Assembly: GCF_008831285.2 (NCBI RefSeq) | Contig: NW_022204507.1 | Location: 3,280,452 to 3,344,451, forward strand | DNA length: 64,000 nucleotides | Direction of reading: 5' to 3' | Source of the DNA: Nymphaea colorata | Lineage: Eukaryota > Streptophyta > Magnoliopsida > Nymphaeales > Nymphaeaceae | Shown here: positions 32,306-44,060 of the stretch, piece by piece | How the letters are laid out: each line of letters begins with the position of its first letter | Numbering within the stretch: the stretch's first letter is position 1 | The notes under the pieces: generated by a model | Database searches by the model: none | What the model was told of the DNA's origin: nothing | Seen by the model: the letters and a program-made list of their open reading frames with translations, nothing else | Position numbers and translations under genes: made by a program

Positions 32306-32720
32306 TCAATTTTTTATCATAGTATGTAATTCAAGAAACTTGGAAGAAAAAAAATCCGACTTTCTCTTTATAGGATAGTACCAAGAATAATGAGCGAATT
32401 GATAAGCATAATATTTAATGCTTTGACAAGAAGCCATTGGAGCTGATCTCCACAAATTGCAGTGGACCTTTTCAAACATAGCACCACAATCAACCTCTAT
32501 TGGAAGAACTGGAAGTCGACAAGATTTTTCCATTTGGCAACTTTGACAAATGGTAAAACCTGTCGTTTTGTTCATGACTCATTTTATTTGCTGACATAAA
32601 ATCAAGAATTATAGCATGCAGATGCCCCAAGCGTCCATGCCAAACATCGGAAGAAGCTGTTCGAAACCTTGCTGAAAAAAATGTCCTTTGGATTGCCTTT
32701 GAGCGCATATAAGTCTCACT
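32306..32720 (-). pseudogene. Copia gag-pre-integrase and integrase zinc-binding region
   Basis: SDVWHGRLGHLHAIILDFM near 32590-32650 is the conserved WHxRLGH block. CQSCQMEKSCRLPVLP follows near 32510-32555, carrying the second half of the HHCC zinc site. The next block, which should read DLWGPAP, is degraded to CNLWRSAP. Confidence 0.85.
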
Positions 32721-32939
32721 CTCAGATCATGCTGCTATCACTGCCTTGGTCTCCTTGTCCTTAATCAAAACAAGTTAAAAGAGAATTCAAATAAATAAGG
32801 CATGGTACTGGTGAGTTGGCTCACAAAGATTTAGCTCTTTTAATACCTGGAACCACCAAAACATTACTAGAGAGAGAGAGAGAGAGAATTTTGGATCCGA
32901 CCTTTATGTCGGCTGTTCCAATGTAGTAATGTCCAATTT

Positions 32940-34040
32940 TTCACCATTTCCTAGCACTATTTTGTCTGATCATTTTACTTAACACAGTTTTGAAGATTAC
33001 TTGAATTGTTTGTGACATGAGAAGTTGCTCCTGTATCTAAATACCAATTTGGTCCTTTGGATCTGACACCTTTAGATTAGTGAATGCTGGAGGTACATCT
33101 CGTGGTTGATATGACTGATAAATCTATGATAACATTTAAGAGAAGAGTGAATATTTTGTCCACATATTTGGCATGGTACCTTCGGTTTGTTTGAAGAAGC
33201 TCCATTAGAGTTGGCTGATCCATGATTGTCACGAGATTAAGAAACTGGAACAAATCCACAGCTCTTGAGTTAAAGTGATTGTTGTTTCTGTGTTTATTGT
33301 TGTTGTAGCGACCCTTGTTATTTTGATTTCCTGTCTGCTGGGTGAGAAATGCAACATTAGCATTCAACTTGCTTTCGCTTGGACTAAGGTCCTTCATGCT
33401 CTCATGGTTTAAAGTAACGAGACAACTTAAGATACAGTAAAATTGGTGGCATAAGAATAGAGGTGGAGAAGGCTTCATAACCTGCTCCTTAACCGCTCAT
33501 CAACCAAAAAACTTTATCTTCATCATTGAGAGGCTTGCCTATAGCAAAAATTCATCAAAAATAGACATGAATAAGTGATATACTCGGTAATGGACTTATC
33601 TTGTTTCGATAAGTTTGTAATTTCCTATTCGATAGAAAATATCTCTCTTTTGACTCATGTGCAAATGTTGTTGTTAAGGTCATCCATACTTCTGCTGAAG
33701 TCTTGTGTCCAATGACTAGACCCAACACCTCTTCAGACAGAGATACTGAAAGCTAGCCTCGAAGCAATCAATCTGATTTCTTCCAGTCACTGAAATCAAG
33801 ATTAAGGCTGTTGAAAGGTTCACCATTTTCAGTAGTTTCAAATGTTCAATTGTTGAACTTGACGTAGGAATAGTGCCACCAATAAACTCAAAAGATCCTG
33901 GCTTTCTATGAGGCCAGCATATGAGTTTGCCAGAGAAGAAAATTCTTATGCGTGAACTTGATCGAGAAAAATTAGAACATTCACATTTGAAGGAAAAGAG
34001 AACTTAGCCAATGACGTTGCTGAGGATGATGCCATTGAAG
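32940..34040 (-). pseudogene. Copia gag and protease region
   Basis: Gag starts near 34036 with MASSSATSLAKFSFPSNVN. An intact-looking zinc knuckle PCQICGQNIHSSLKCY (C-X2-C-X4-H-X4-C) lies at about 33119-33175. The protease site KGPNWYLDTGATSHVT, with intact DTG, lies at about 33010-33055. Frames between these blocks are broken by stops, and the long open frame at 33077-33478 is only partly in the gag frame. Confidence 0.82.
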
Positions 34041-34085
34041 TAGTAGGAAAGAAATCAGTAAGAGAAGGTCCCAAAGGGCTTGCAC

Positions 34086-34099
34086 GGCTCTGATACCAT
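34086..34099 (-). promoter_or_regulatory. Copia primer-binding site
   Basis: The minus-strand sequence TGGTATCAGAGCCG matches the canonical initiator tRNA-Met primer site of plant copia elements. It directly follows the LTR end. Confidence 0.88.
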
Positions 34100-34575
34100 G
34101 AAAAAAATGATGAAAAAGAGAAATTTAACATGGTTCAGATATTAACCTAAATGACGGTACTCAGTTATCAAAATGATGATGAGTCTTCTTTTATTGCCTT
34201 GTACTTTATACAAGAGATGGGTCGGTTACAATATTAATTTTTGAATTTCCTTCAGCTTTATTAGAAGAATTTGTTTTCACAATAATTTCTACATGCTTCA
34301 TTGCTACAACCTTGTTCCTGATTTGTAGCTGCATTTCAGATCCATTTCTTGATCATACATCACCCTCTTTCCATAATTCATACATGAGGATTTGTGATCA
34401 TGCGTTGTCTTCTTTCCAAGTTTATCATGCAATATTTTCTTTCCAACCTTCACGCATGGTGAGTTGCTATGATTGTGGGCAGGTTTTATCTTTTTTCCCA
34501 AAATTAACATATGGTGAGCTGCATGGTGAGTTGTTGTCAGTCTAAACTATTTTGAAATTAATATTGACAGCTCTG
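34100..34575 (-). repeat. 5' LTR of the second copia element
   Basis: The inner end is fixed by the primer-binding site. The outer end is estimated near 34540-34575, where tgttgtca or agctctgca could supply the terminal TG on the minus strand. A TATA-like tataaagta (minus) lies near 34206. Without a second LTR the boundary is uncertain. Confidence 0.55.
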
Positions 34576-37019
34576 CAGTAGGGGCAGCTATCACACAAGG
34601 CGATGGCTGCTGGCAGTGAGCAAAGGGGCGATATAGATCAGCTTCATTTCCCACCTGTTCAGCTCCACATGACGCGTTACCGACCATGTCCGCTGTTGGC
34701 AGCTCACCAGCATCTCCCCTTATGAGCTACCTCTTGTTGGCAATAGTCACATTTGACATATATATAAGCTGCCAATATTGATGATTTCTTAACAACGTGA
34801 TTTGTTTCATCACTTGATCTAAATGGTCAGTTGGGATTCATAAATTTTGGTGGAAAATCGAAGCAACAAATTAAATGACTGATTCGCCAGACCTACTGAG
34901 TATGACATGAAGCTGAGCCCATTGGAATGCTTCATCTTGCTGGTGACAAAGGCTATCCACTATCCATACTTTTAATAGTTTGTCACCGTATGTAGAACTA
35001 TACTTTTCAAAAATTTTAGATGTGTTATTGTATTTGAAGAAAATGACTTTGTGTGCCTATTTGACCCTAAACATACAAGAGTCTACTTTCAGGTCACTAG
35101 GCAATACTAACAGTATATATGAAGCTGCCTTAAAAGACTGATAAATTGATAATACCATAGCCTAATATTTCATGAAACTGCCCTAATTTTAGGGCAGATT
35201 CAGACACTTTTTTCATTGCCAAATGGGCTTTAGGAGCCCGTTTTCTTAAACTAAGATTTAAAGGATCATGTTGACTTAGGAACCTGGTCTTGGGTAAGCA
35301 TGTTTGGTTGCTAAGTTATAATTTGACCAAAATATTTAAAAATTGAAAAGAAATATTAAACAAGTGTCGTATTGTGGCACCTACCACTGGGATAAGGTCA
35401 GCTGGGTGACATCATCCATGTGTTTCCTGCCCACAAGTGGCTGAGAGGTAGAGATCTAACATGGATCCATATTCAGACACCTCTAACAAACAAACAAATG
35501 GTACCTTACCAGACAAACCGTATAACTTAGCACCACAAAGGTCAACATCGTTTGAACCATTGGAAAAAAAATGATTATCATTATGAGAGAGTTCAAAATT
35601 TGTATGAAAATAATTATCATACAGGGATGTGGCGGGAAAGCTTAAGCAATAGGGCAACAATATGAGGTATAACATCCCTGTCAATTAGATTGGACAAAAT
35701 TATTCGTTTGTTAGTTAATTGTATGGGGTTTTGATTGGTACAAATGACAATAAAAAGCAAAAGTTCAGTTAAACAATTATCTAAATATAGCAAACTGCAC
35801 AAAGAGAAAAATAGAAAAAAAAATACTGGTGTCATTAATTGGAAAAGGAAAATCTCATGCAAATTAGCCACAATATAACATCAAAATTCCTTAATTCACT
35901 ATTTGAAGTCATGTTTGGCTTTGTTTTTTCAAATTTCTGGGCATTTATAGGCTTATATAGTGGTATCAACTTGTCATAATCTAAAAGAAAATAGAAATGC
36001 AAGTGACAATAAGACTTGGGAAGGAGTACCCTCATCTCATTAACTAGAAAAGTGAGCTTGACCATTCATAATTTCCATGTACCAATGCATGGGAAGTAAG
36101 CAGAATTTTCTCAAACAAATTCCTACATCAGTAACATGAAACACTTACAAAAGATCCAAGTGCACATCACAACCAGAAAGTATGCTATTGGCAACAGCTT
36201 TTGCCATCGTCAATAGTTCAAATGCCGTCGCCAATGTGATATTGGTAATGGTTTGGCCTCAACGGATGTGAGCCGACCTAAATGGCAATAAATTGCATTT
36301 GGAGCGACATTTATAAGTGCGAGCCAAGCCTACTTGTTCAATTTGGCCATTTCTGATCTTCTTCATATTGTCCATTAACGCAACTTATGAAATGAGACAG
36401 GAATACCAATGCTTTAGTGAGTCTAGGGACACACAACTGACAAGTAGACAGCCAGGGAAACAGGAATACCAGCTTTGAAGGTATGCCTCGCATCTTTGCT
36501 TATATATCCAAAACTTTTCTTTCCGATCGTACATGAACTTCTATTCCCTACTGCACCAACTGAGAAGTAGCTAGACGACCATGGTTTATATGCATATATG
36601 TTTGGCCTTGGAGGCAAAGGAGGAGAAGGAAAATGGTGGACAGCCAGCTTCTTTTAGCATGCAGTCCATGCGTCTTTACGATTTACACTGGAAGATCGAA
36701 TATAGGCCACTCGAGCAATCGATCTTCATCTTTGGTGTTTGAAATTAGGAAAGAAAAATCTTTGGAAATTAAAGGGGAAAAAAATACAGGTGTGTAGACA
36801 ATTTTGCACCAGGAGGAAGAGAAATCAGATAGATATATCGAACGCATCCACATGTCCCGCACGGGGATCATGACAAATTGGCCCTTCTGCCAAAGAGAAG
36901 GAAAAAAGAGAGAAAAAAAAGGCTAGGTCGGCTTCTCAGTTTGCCTACATAAGTGTACACCATCCTTTCCGTTACTTTGTCACGTTAGCAGCACAGTATC
37001 TGGCTTGGCCACCAATTAA
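34576..37019. other. No gene seen
   Basis: Mostly AT-rich. At 36184-36260 short motifs (ttggcaacagcttttgccat, gccgtcgccaatg, attggtaatgg) look like transposon subterminal repeats. Text at 35170-35250 resembles the ends of the possible MITE at 6176. No protein similarity was recognised on either strand. Confidence 0.45.
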
Positions 37020-38467
37020 TGGCGCTTCACAAAAACAGCAGGCAGCAATGTCTGGTTCGACATGTACAGAGAGGTGGTTATGAATTCATGGAGAATGTAC
37101 ATTCCTCATCAACAAAAGGAGCAACAAGCTAGGTAATCGATTTCCATTTAACTGCTCCTCCAAGGTCTGTTTTTTCTCTTCTTTTGAGTGAATGGACACA
37201 AAATTAGCTTTTTGTCTATTACATGTTTACTTTCAGAAACCCAGCAAGCCATGAAAACTATATATGTCACCACTTAATTAAGTGCCAATATTTAAGACCA
37301 GAGATTAGATAGCTCCATGATCTTCAATTCTTCTCAAAAGAATTATATGCAAGTTAACGCTAGCTGCACGCGAAACTAAAGGAACTGAAAAGTTTCAGAA
37401 AAAGAGAAGGTATCTAATCATGCAAAGCAACTATTGTCATGTTTACGAAGAAAAGAAGAAAGTTAAGCCATAGCTTCCATTAAGAATGAATTGGAGAACA
37501 TGTAGGGCAATTGAAAGAGAACACGAAGGCTGATTCTCTCCTTTCTTGAAAATAAACAGAACCAACTAATACCTTCCATCGTAGCTTATGTCTTGCTCGT
37601 GCGGTAATTTATTTGGAAGAGTATGTTCTTAAGTAAAAGAAACAGAACCAAGTATTCAAAAATCACGAATCGTCATCTAGAATTGAATCATGGGCCCTTG
37701 TCACTGCCTAATTGGGTCAGAAAATTTGTTTCCTTGTTTGCCGTCTGCCGACCACCCGCATTCCAGCTTGCAATTTTGAATGGTTCTTTCACTGATGATC
37801 CAAATTTGTTTTCTTTGGGTTGCATGACAAGATGTATTTCTAAACTCACCTTTACTTTAAATTCCAAAGAGAGAGAGATAGAGACAAAGAGAGTGATAGT
37901 CAAGTTCTTGCGGCCTTAAAAATCCTATCCCTGAAACCGTAACTGAAAACATGGGCAATCACACACCTTTTGTTAATGCCTAATTCCGTGTTTTTAGTTG
38001 ACTTTGGCGAGATGGCTTTTGGTTCTTTAGCAAAGTCGCATGCCTATTTGCAAGCAAGACATAGCATAAGGAAACCATAGAAAGCATATAATATATAGCA
38101 ATAATTCTCAAGCTGATTCATAAACATATTGGCATCAGACGGAAACACATACTTTTTTGGATTAACATATAATTATTAAATTATTAAACATGATATCATC
38201 TATGAGCACATACTCTTGTTAATTTGGATCAAGCGATAAAATCTCAATGTAGATGCGTGCACATATATATGGAAACCAGAATGGCCAGCAGTTCAGTATT
38301 TGTTTGGCTTGCGTGTGCTGTCAGAGCTGGATGCTTTTTTGCAAGTCCAACTTCATTTCTAGACGAGCTTTATTGGGTAACATTACATGCATATGCATGA
38401 GGAAATATCATCAGATTTCAACCCTCTAGATGTGATTCATTAATGACATCCTCTATTTCTGGATATT
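37020..38467. other. No supported gene
   Basis: A short open segment at about 37045-37132 (around WFDMYREVVMNSWRMYIP) ends in a gtaatc donor-like site and could be one exon. It has no partner exon and no family I recognise. The rest is AT-rich, with only short frames. Confidence 0.25.
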
Positions 38468-38866
38468 ATGCAGCTGTGGATTTATTTTTATGCAATTAGA
38501 TTTAATATGTACAATTATGTTGTTGATGATTTTTTTTCTTCCGCGAGTAGTTTTGTATATTTTGAGTTTATTAGACAGTTGGATCTCAAAATTCTAGTCG
38601 AGATCTTGCAAAAACAACTGCATGGGAAATATGTACAAAACCATATATACCTTTTTAGTAAGGCATGGCCTATAATATTAGATTTCACCAAAATGTCTGA
38701 CCAACAGATGCTTCCCTGGAATGGTAAAGTTTGTCGAGATAATTCCAAAAAGTACTGGACGGTGTATTGTCTATTTGATGATGTAAATGTCTTTGTTTCT
38801 TGCATGCATCTTTCATTAATGCATCTTTCTCGCAGAAACTTTACCGAAAAGAATCATCTTATTTAA
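38468..38866 (+). CDS. Unidentified 132-codon open frame
   Basis: The frame is rich in Phe, Tyr, Ile and Asp, as expected of AT-rich chance frames, but it is longer than its neighbours. It contains KAWPIILDFTKMSDQQMLPW and WTVYCLFDDVNVF. An overlapping minus-strand frame covers most of it. No domain, start context or splice site supports it. Probably not a gene. Confidence 0.12.
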   Translation: MQLWIYFYAIRFNMYNYVVDDFFSSASSFVYFEFIRQLDLKILVEILQKQLHGKYVQNHIYLFSKAWPIILDFTKMSDQQMLPWNGKVCRDNSKKYWTVYCLFDDVNVFVSCMHLSLMHLSRRNFTEKNHLI

Positions 38867-39084
38867 CCTCATCGAATCAACCGAGATTGTAGGTAAGGCA
38901 GTTTTCTTCAGTACTACTCCATGTGACCTATGAGTTGTCCATTGTTAATCAGTGTCGTCATTATTGTACGGCCTGATAATGACAGCATCGTCCGATACCA
39001 TAATTGTCAAACAGTAAAAGTCTTGTGAATATGCGCACATACATGTAAAACCTTAACAAGTGTTTCATGAATCTCTCATAAATA

Positions 39085-39240
39085 TTTTATTAAGGGGCAC
39101 TCTAAGTTTAAATTTCAAATTTTAAGGTGCAATCATATGTAAAAAAATAAAAATTAATTAAACTTCTATATGTAAATGCTACTAATTTTGTGGGATGGTG
39201 TAGACAATTATCTGCACTAGCTACAACGTAGATCTGCCAT
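39085..39240. repeat. Dispersed repeat, copy 2 (first copy at 27410-27560)
   Basis: It carries aaggggcactctaagtttaa, ttcaaattttaaggtgcaat and the tail acgtagatctgccatt, in the same order as the first copy. Non-coding. Confidence 0.65.
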
Positions 39241-40139
39241 TAAATAGTAACAATCGCCCTGTTGCCAAACAATCTCTAATGGCATTTAATGGTGTCACAA
39301 TGGCATCAAAAGCATTCTTCTTTTTAGCTTCAAACGCCAACATAAACAAAGTAATCAAATAATCAGAACAATTAAAATAACAAAAATCAAAGCCACAAAA
39401 ATAAAGAATTCCACTTCTATGTGAAGATCCATCCAAACAAATATGAATGATGCACATAATCCCCAAAACATGTAGTACAACCCCCAGCGTTATGAGACCA
39501 AGTTACGTGCGCACCCTATGTATATGCTGGGGGTGGACCTGCTACGTATATGTAAGGTTTCAGTAATGACCTTTGTGCCAAAAAAAGGTACGTGTGCATA
39601 TTTACTTGAATGTCATTGCATTGCACAGACACAACATAGGTACTTAACCTGTGTTCCTTCACGCCGCATGCATTCCTTCACCCAAAAGAAGGAAGACAGT
39701 TAGGAAGAGAAAAAAAGAAGAGAGAGGTTTCCAGTGAAGGAAGGAAAGGGAGTAGAGGTTGCCACTAAAGAAAGATTGACCTTGAAACAAGAATGACAGA
39801 AATGACAACAGAATAAAAGGATTGAGTTCACAGCGATATCGTTCTAGTTTTTTATTTGTGGACGTTAAATGACAAAGGCAATGGCTTCTACAGGATTTAT
39901 TTTCAACATTTGGACATACAAAGAAATCGAAGCAGCACCTTTAGGCAAAGGTGATGAAGAGATGAAAAATAAAGAAAATATCGATGCAACAGGTAACATT
40001 ACATCTCAATTCATGTGGTAGATAATGTTATAGACAAAATAGTGAATGCATCCTAGTTTAGGTGGTAGACAATGTTAGGACGTAATGTGTTTGTATAGTT
40101 TGCATGAGATAACAAATTTGTAACATAATGAATGTGTGA
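39241..40139. other. No gene seen
   Basis: AT-rich. The phrase gtggtagataatgtta or gtggtagacaatgtta recurs at about 40015 and 40063, leading into the repeated GAGATAATG-type text that surrounds the FAR1/MULE region. Confidence 0.4.
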
Positions 40140-40654
40140 GAGAACGAATTCAGGGGATACGTTTTTGCATCCCAATTTATCTCATTATTTTATAATCATT
40201 CCTCCCGTTATTGATTGACAAAATGAGAGAAGGCACATGTACAATGTAAGCAATAAGTAAACAAAGACAAAATAACGTAATCACATTATGAAAGGAATGG
40301 TTATGAAATAATGAGATAATAACGGATCTACCAAGAAGGGCAGGAATGGTAACTAGAGAAAGATATAACAACACTTCTACAGGAGATACGTATAACTAAA
40401 CGTTATGAGATAAGGTTCGTTATTGATCGTTGAACTTTGTGATGAGATAATGTTGAATGTTATTTGATGGAAGGTATTTATGCGTGAATAAATAATTCGT
40501 GAGACAATGTTAAAACGTTATTTGATTGATCTACTTTATGCAGGCAAATGGCATGGTGTATTAAATATCTACATCATCAAATGATGACAACCAAAAGATT
40601 GGGTCCCTTTGCAAGCAAATAAAGTACACCAAAGAATGTATTCCTTCTGTAGGA

Positions 40655-41716
40655 ATGGAGTTTGAGATGGAGGATCTCGAAGAACATAGTCTTGCTGTAG
40701 GATTGGAGTTTCCTGCTATAGGAATGAAGTCTGAGACGGAAGATCCTGAAGGATGTGCTCCTACTTTAGAAATAGAGTTTGAGACAGAGGATGCAACATA
40801 TAGCCTCTACAATTATTATGCTTTTCGCCATGGACTTAATGTATGGAAGAGTAGGATAAAGAGAAACACAGATGTCGTAGTTGTGAAATGGTCATATGTA
40901 TGTTTGAAAGATTGATGGAAGAGATCAGCCCCATATGCAACTAAGCACAGGATTTATACAAGGTCTAGTTGAGGTGGGAAGGCATCCACATAAAAAATAT
41001 TGTATTCACGTAGTGACGATTCAACACAAGCATCCATTGGCACATTCTCACACGAGCTGCATGTTAAGTTGCATCACAAATTGACATCATCATATGCTGA
41101 AGTAAGTGAGTTGGCTGATCGTGCAGTTATACCACTAAGGAAACCATATGACCTATTTGTTAAAGTAGAAAGCAGCCATGATAATGTTCCATTCGCTCGC
41201 ATGGATCATACAAACAACTTAAGGAGAAAGAAGATAGAATTGATGAAAGGAGGAAAATCTATGCAATTAGTCGAATCTATTCACGAAAAATTATGTAAAG
41301 ATACAAGTTTCTACAACACCATGCAGATGGGGATGGTTATGCTACAAATCTCTTCTAGGCATATTCAAGGGTCTTGGTTAGATTATAGATGCTTCAGTGA
41401 TGTGCCAATGCTCATGGGTGGCCTTTTCGGTAGAGCATCCTACTTTTATCAGACTACTGAGGCATTCAAGTGGTTGTTCAAGGTACTCACCGAAGCCATG
41501 AACGGGAAGCACCCCAAAGTTGTATTGATGAATGGTGACAGTGCATTAGCAGTTGTAGTCTCCCACGTATGGCTAAAGGCACATCATCGTTTGTGTTTAT
41601 GGCATATATTCCAAAATGCAGTGAATAACATATGGCATGTAACGAATCAGAAGATTGGTTGTAAGGAGAGTTTTGCTATGTGCATCTTGCTTTGCATGCT
41701 GCCATTTATTCTATAG
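40655..41716 (+). pseudogene. FAR1/FHY3-related (MULE-derived) protein, degenerate
   Basis: The N-terminal FAR1 DNA-binding domain is seen in EFETEDATYSLYNYYAFRHG, followed by GLNVWKSRIKR, in a frame ending at 40913. A degraded linker follows. A 238-codon frame then begins at 41000, with DHTNNLRRKKIELMKGGKSM, the start of the MULE transposase region, and later LFKVLTEAMNGKHPKVVLMNGD and AHHRLCLWHIFQNAVNNIW. The block expected between them (DVVCFDTTY and neighbours, carrying the first catalytic Asp) is deleted and reads DVPMLMGGLFGRASYF. No SWIM zinc finger follows. FHY3/FAR1 proteins are domesticated transposases acting as transcription factors. This copy is inactive whether it was a transposon gene or a FRS gene. 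Confidence 0.85.
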
Positions 41717-41739
41717 CTCAAACAAATGATGACATCGAC

Positions 41740-42060
41740 TTTCCTCCAAAGGCCACAACTTTCTTAAACTCTAAATCTGTCAACCATAAAAAGTCATTGC
41801 TCTTCCCTATCAAGCTGTACCTGAACATCCCAAGCCTAGGTTTTCATGTGTTCTCAAATGCGGCAGCCTAACAACATCTTCTAGGGTGGTCATCATCTCA
41901 AATCCATCAAACACAAATGCGTTTGTCTGAGAATTCCACTTCTGTGCCATGGTGTACAAAGGCCCCAATTGGAGTTCCATTGCGCCATAGAACAAGACTT
42001 GCATTCTCTCCAATCTCTGCTTTTGAGAGTCTGACTGAACTTCATATCAATCAATGACTG
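41740..42060 (-). pseudogene. Plant mobile domain (PMD) fragment
   Basis: On the minus strand GPLYTMAQKWNSQTNAFVFD leads into GFEMMTTLEDVVRLPHLRTH. This is the plant mobile domain pattern (PF10536; 'aminotransferase-like, plant mobile domain'), found in MAIN/MAIL proteins and in several transposon families. The TLEDV core is intact, but the usual GLPVxG after it reads RLPHLRTH and the frame ends soon after. It lies tail-to-tail with the FAR1-like pseudogene, separated by about 25 bases. Confidence 0.7.
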
Positions 42061-42179
42061 AATGCCATTGCCAGTGCCTGCATTTGTGCAATAGAAATAC
42101 CAGTGTCAAAGATATTATCTAGTACCAAAACTTTAATTCAAATACCTCAATAAACAACATACATTACTTACATTGACGT

Positions 42180-42980
42180 CACACAATTGCCTCCTTTTCT
42201 TCCCAACTATCTTCGCCACCTCTAAATTTGAATCAGGCTTCCTCCTTCGCTTAGAAACTCTAATTTTTAGTGCAGGTACAATATGCGCATCTAACACTAA
42301 TCCCTCTAGTTCATCAAGCAGTGGATTCTACTCCCCATTATCTTTCTTTTCTGCATTCTCTAGCTCCAGAAGTCACTCCTCTTCTGCCAACTCCTTCTGT
42401 TGAGGTTCCATCTCCCCTCCATTCCTTGTCTCTGTGGCCTGGCCCTTCATTTCTGACACCACTTGGTGTTCAAATTCTTTCTCCCTTGCATTCTTTGTTT
42501 CTACATCCTGTCCCTTTGTTTCTGCTACCTTCTCTTGCTCAAATGCCCTATCCCTTGTGTTGTTTGTCTCTGTAGCTTGTCTCTTTTTTTCCACCACCCC
42601 TCTTGCTCAAATTCCTGACCCCTGCATTTACTTACTCTATGGCCTGTCCATTCGTTTTCGCCACCTCCTCGTCCTTATTTTCTTTCACGCCTTCCTTCTC
42701 CTTCTCCACAACCTGCTCCACCTCATGTGACATACATTATGCTACAATGACAACTTCATCCTCTTTCCATTCTACCAAAACATCACACTTCTATCATTCA
42801 ACGTTTTCAAAGTTCTCCAGATTTGGTGTACTGTGTATGTCAACTTTACCCAATTTGGCATCGAACAATTGATATTCAGTGTCATATTCTTCCGTATTAA
42901 TTAAAGTAGACATCATTGATCTACAAGAAGCAAAAAAGACACGTATAAAGTACTGAAATAACAACATATATAGAGCCATA
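42180..42980 (-). pseudogene. Charged repeat-containing remnant beside the PMD fragment
   Basis: A minus-strand frame at 42373-42597 encodes three imperfect 22-23-residue repeats, such as KKRQATETNNTRDRAFEQEK, AETKGQDVETKNAREKEFEH and EMKGQATETRNGGEMEPQQK. They are rich in Glu and Lys and likely coiled-coil or disordered. The corresponding DNA shows a 66-69-bp tandem repeat. Farther upstream, 42794-42979 encodes EEYDTEYQLFDAKLGKVDIH. Plant PMD and MULE-derived proteins often carry such low-complexity regions, but this piece shows no catalytic domain. Function unknown. Confidence 0.4.
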
Positions 42981-43603
42981 GATAAACGAACATATAAAAG
43001 ACATTAAAATAACAAAGTGTGTATATAAAAATATGAGAAATAGAAGTATATGAAATAATGTTGTTATTTCATTATCTCACTTCCTTCTATTTCTCTTCTA
43101 TAATATGTGCAGGAGTTATTATTTCATTATCTCACGCCCTTTTGTTTCTCTTCAACAATGTATGAACTAATAGAAAACAAAAAAAAAAGAGTCTTCTATT
43201 TGATGAAAAAGGTTACCCCATTAAATGTTTATACATGTTTATTTATTGTGCAAAATGTGGACTAATTCATATTTTAGATCAAACAAATGCCCCCAATGCA
43301 AAAAAGGGTGTATAAAAAATCCCACTCATGTATAAATGGATAATGTAGATGGTTGCCGTATAAAGTGGTTGGAAAGGCAGTCATAGAGAGTATACCTATC
43401 CTTATCTTGGAAACCTACCTCTATGAACTACAGGAGATGGATTGCATAGGGAATCATCAGTTCGGCTTTTGGTTCTTAAAAGTCGAAAAGCTTGGAATAT
43501 TTCTTAATATGCTTCAAAATTAGGCATTCCTAAATATGACAAAAGAAAATGGCAAGAAGAATCACAGAACAGAGATTGGGGTTCCAGAAAAAACTCTAGG
43601 GGC

Positions 43604-43800
43604 CATTTGATGGCTTGGAAATATCCTGTAGCCATGGAGAAAAATTTCAAATATTCAAAATTTTTCTCCTTCCATCAATGGTGGAATGAAAATTATGACC
43701 GTTAAACACGTTTCCGGAAATTTTTTTTCGGAAAATGTTTCCACCATGAAAGGTGGAAACATTTTGCCCGTGTTATTTTTCTGCCTTGTAGGGCACCCAC
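43604..43800 (+). mobile_element. Terminus of a second PIF/Harbinger element related to 12207-14295
   Basis: The end starts GGGGCCATTTGATGGC at 43604, differing slightly from the terminal repeat of the element at 12207. The next 180 bp follows the same plan as that element's right terminus read inward: an aaatttcaaaatttttc stretch, a gaccgtt phrase and a ttccggaaattttttttcgg palindrome. A ggtggaaac hairpin then lies at 43739-43762. No opposite terminus was found downstream, so this copy is truncated or its other end has diverged. Confidence 0.7.
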
Positions 43801-43883
43801 GCATCGCCTCCCTCTCCCTCCTGCCGCAGGCCCGCAGCTGCCTCCGTTGCCTCTGTCCTGCCTGCTGGTCGTCGTCCCTCTCA

Positions 43884-43994
43884 CCCTCTCACTCTCCTGC
43901 TCCCTCGTCGTCTCTCTCGCCCTCTCACTCTCCTGCTCCCTCGTCTTCTCTCTCGCCCTCTCACTCTCCTGATCCCCACCTCGTCTCTCTCGCC
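43884..43994. repeat. 36-bp tandem repeat, three copies
   Basis: The unit ccctctcactctcctgctcc, continuing ctcgtcgtctctctcg, starts at 43884, 43920 and 43956. The last copy is diverged at its end. On the minus strand it would encode arginine/glycine-rich repeats. It probably belongs to the GC-rich, leader-like segment 43790-44060 of the Harbinger-type element. Confidence 0.9.
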
Positions 43995-44060
43995 CTTGCT
44001 GAAGAAGAAGCCCTCAGTCTCTTTATTTGTCGTTTGTGCAGCGGCTTCCATGTTAGGAAA

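Larger units (their letters stand above)
30250..34099 (-). mobile_element. Second Ty1/copia element, 5' end present and 3' end missing
   Basis: Read leftward from the primer-binding site (34086-34099): gag, zinc knuckle, protease, integrase, reverse transcriptase and part of RNase H, all degenerate. No polypurine tract or 3' LTR follows the RNase H at the left edge (about 30250), so the 3' end was deleted. It belongs to a different copia lineage from the element at 16015-20777, judging from the different gag N-terminus and LTR. Confidence 0.88.
40140..43140. mobile_element. Putative Mutator-like element
   Basis: A FAR1/MULE-type gene and a plant-mobile-domain fragment sit between inverted copies of the motif gagataatg. 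On the left, gaaataatgagataataacg (40304-40323) and gatgagataatgttgaatgt (40440-40459). On the right, gttatttcattatctcac at about 43070 and 43122. A hairpin of two 24-bp arms is also present at 40178-40320. Boundaries and target duplication are not resolved. That all this belongs to one element is inference. Confidence 0.4.
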
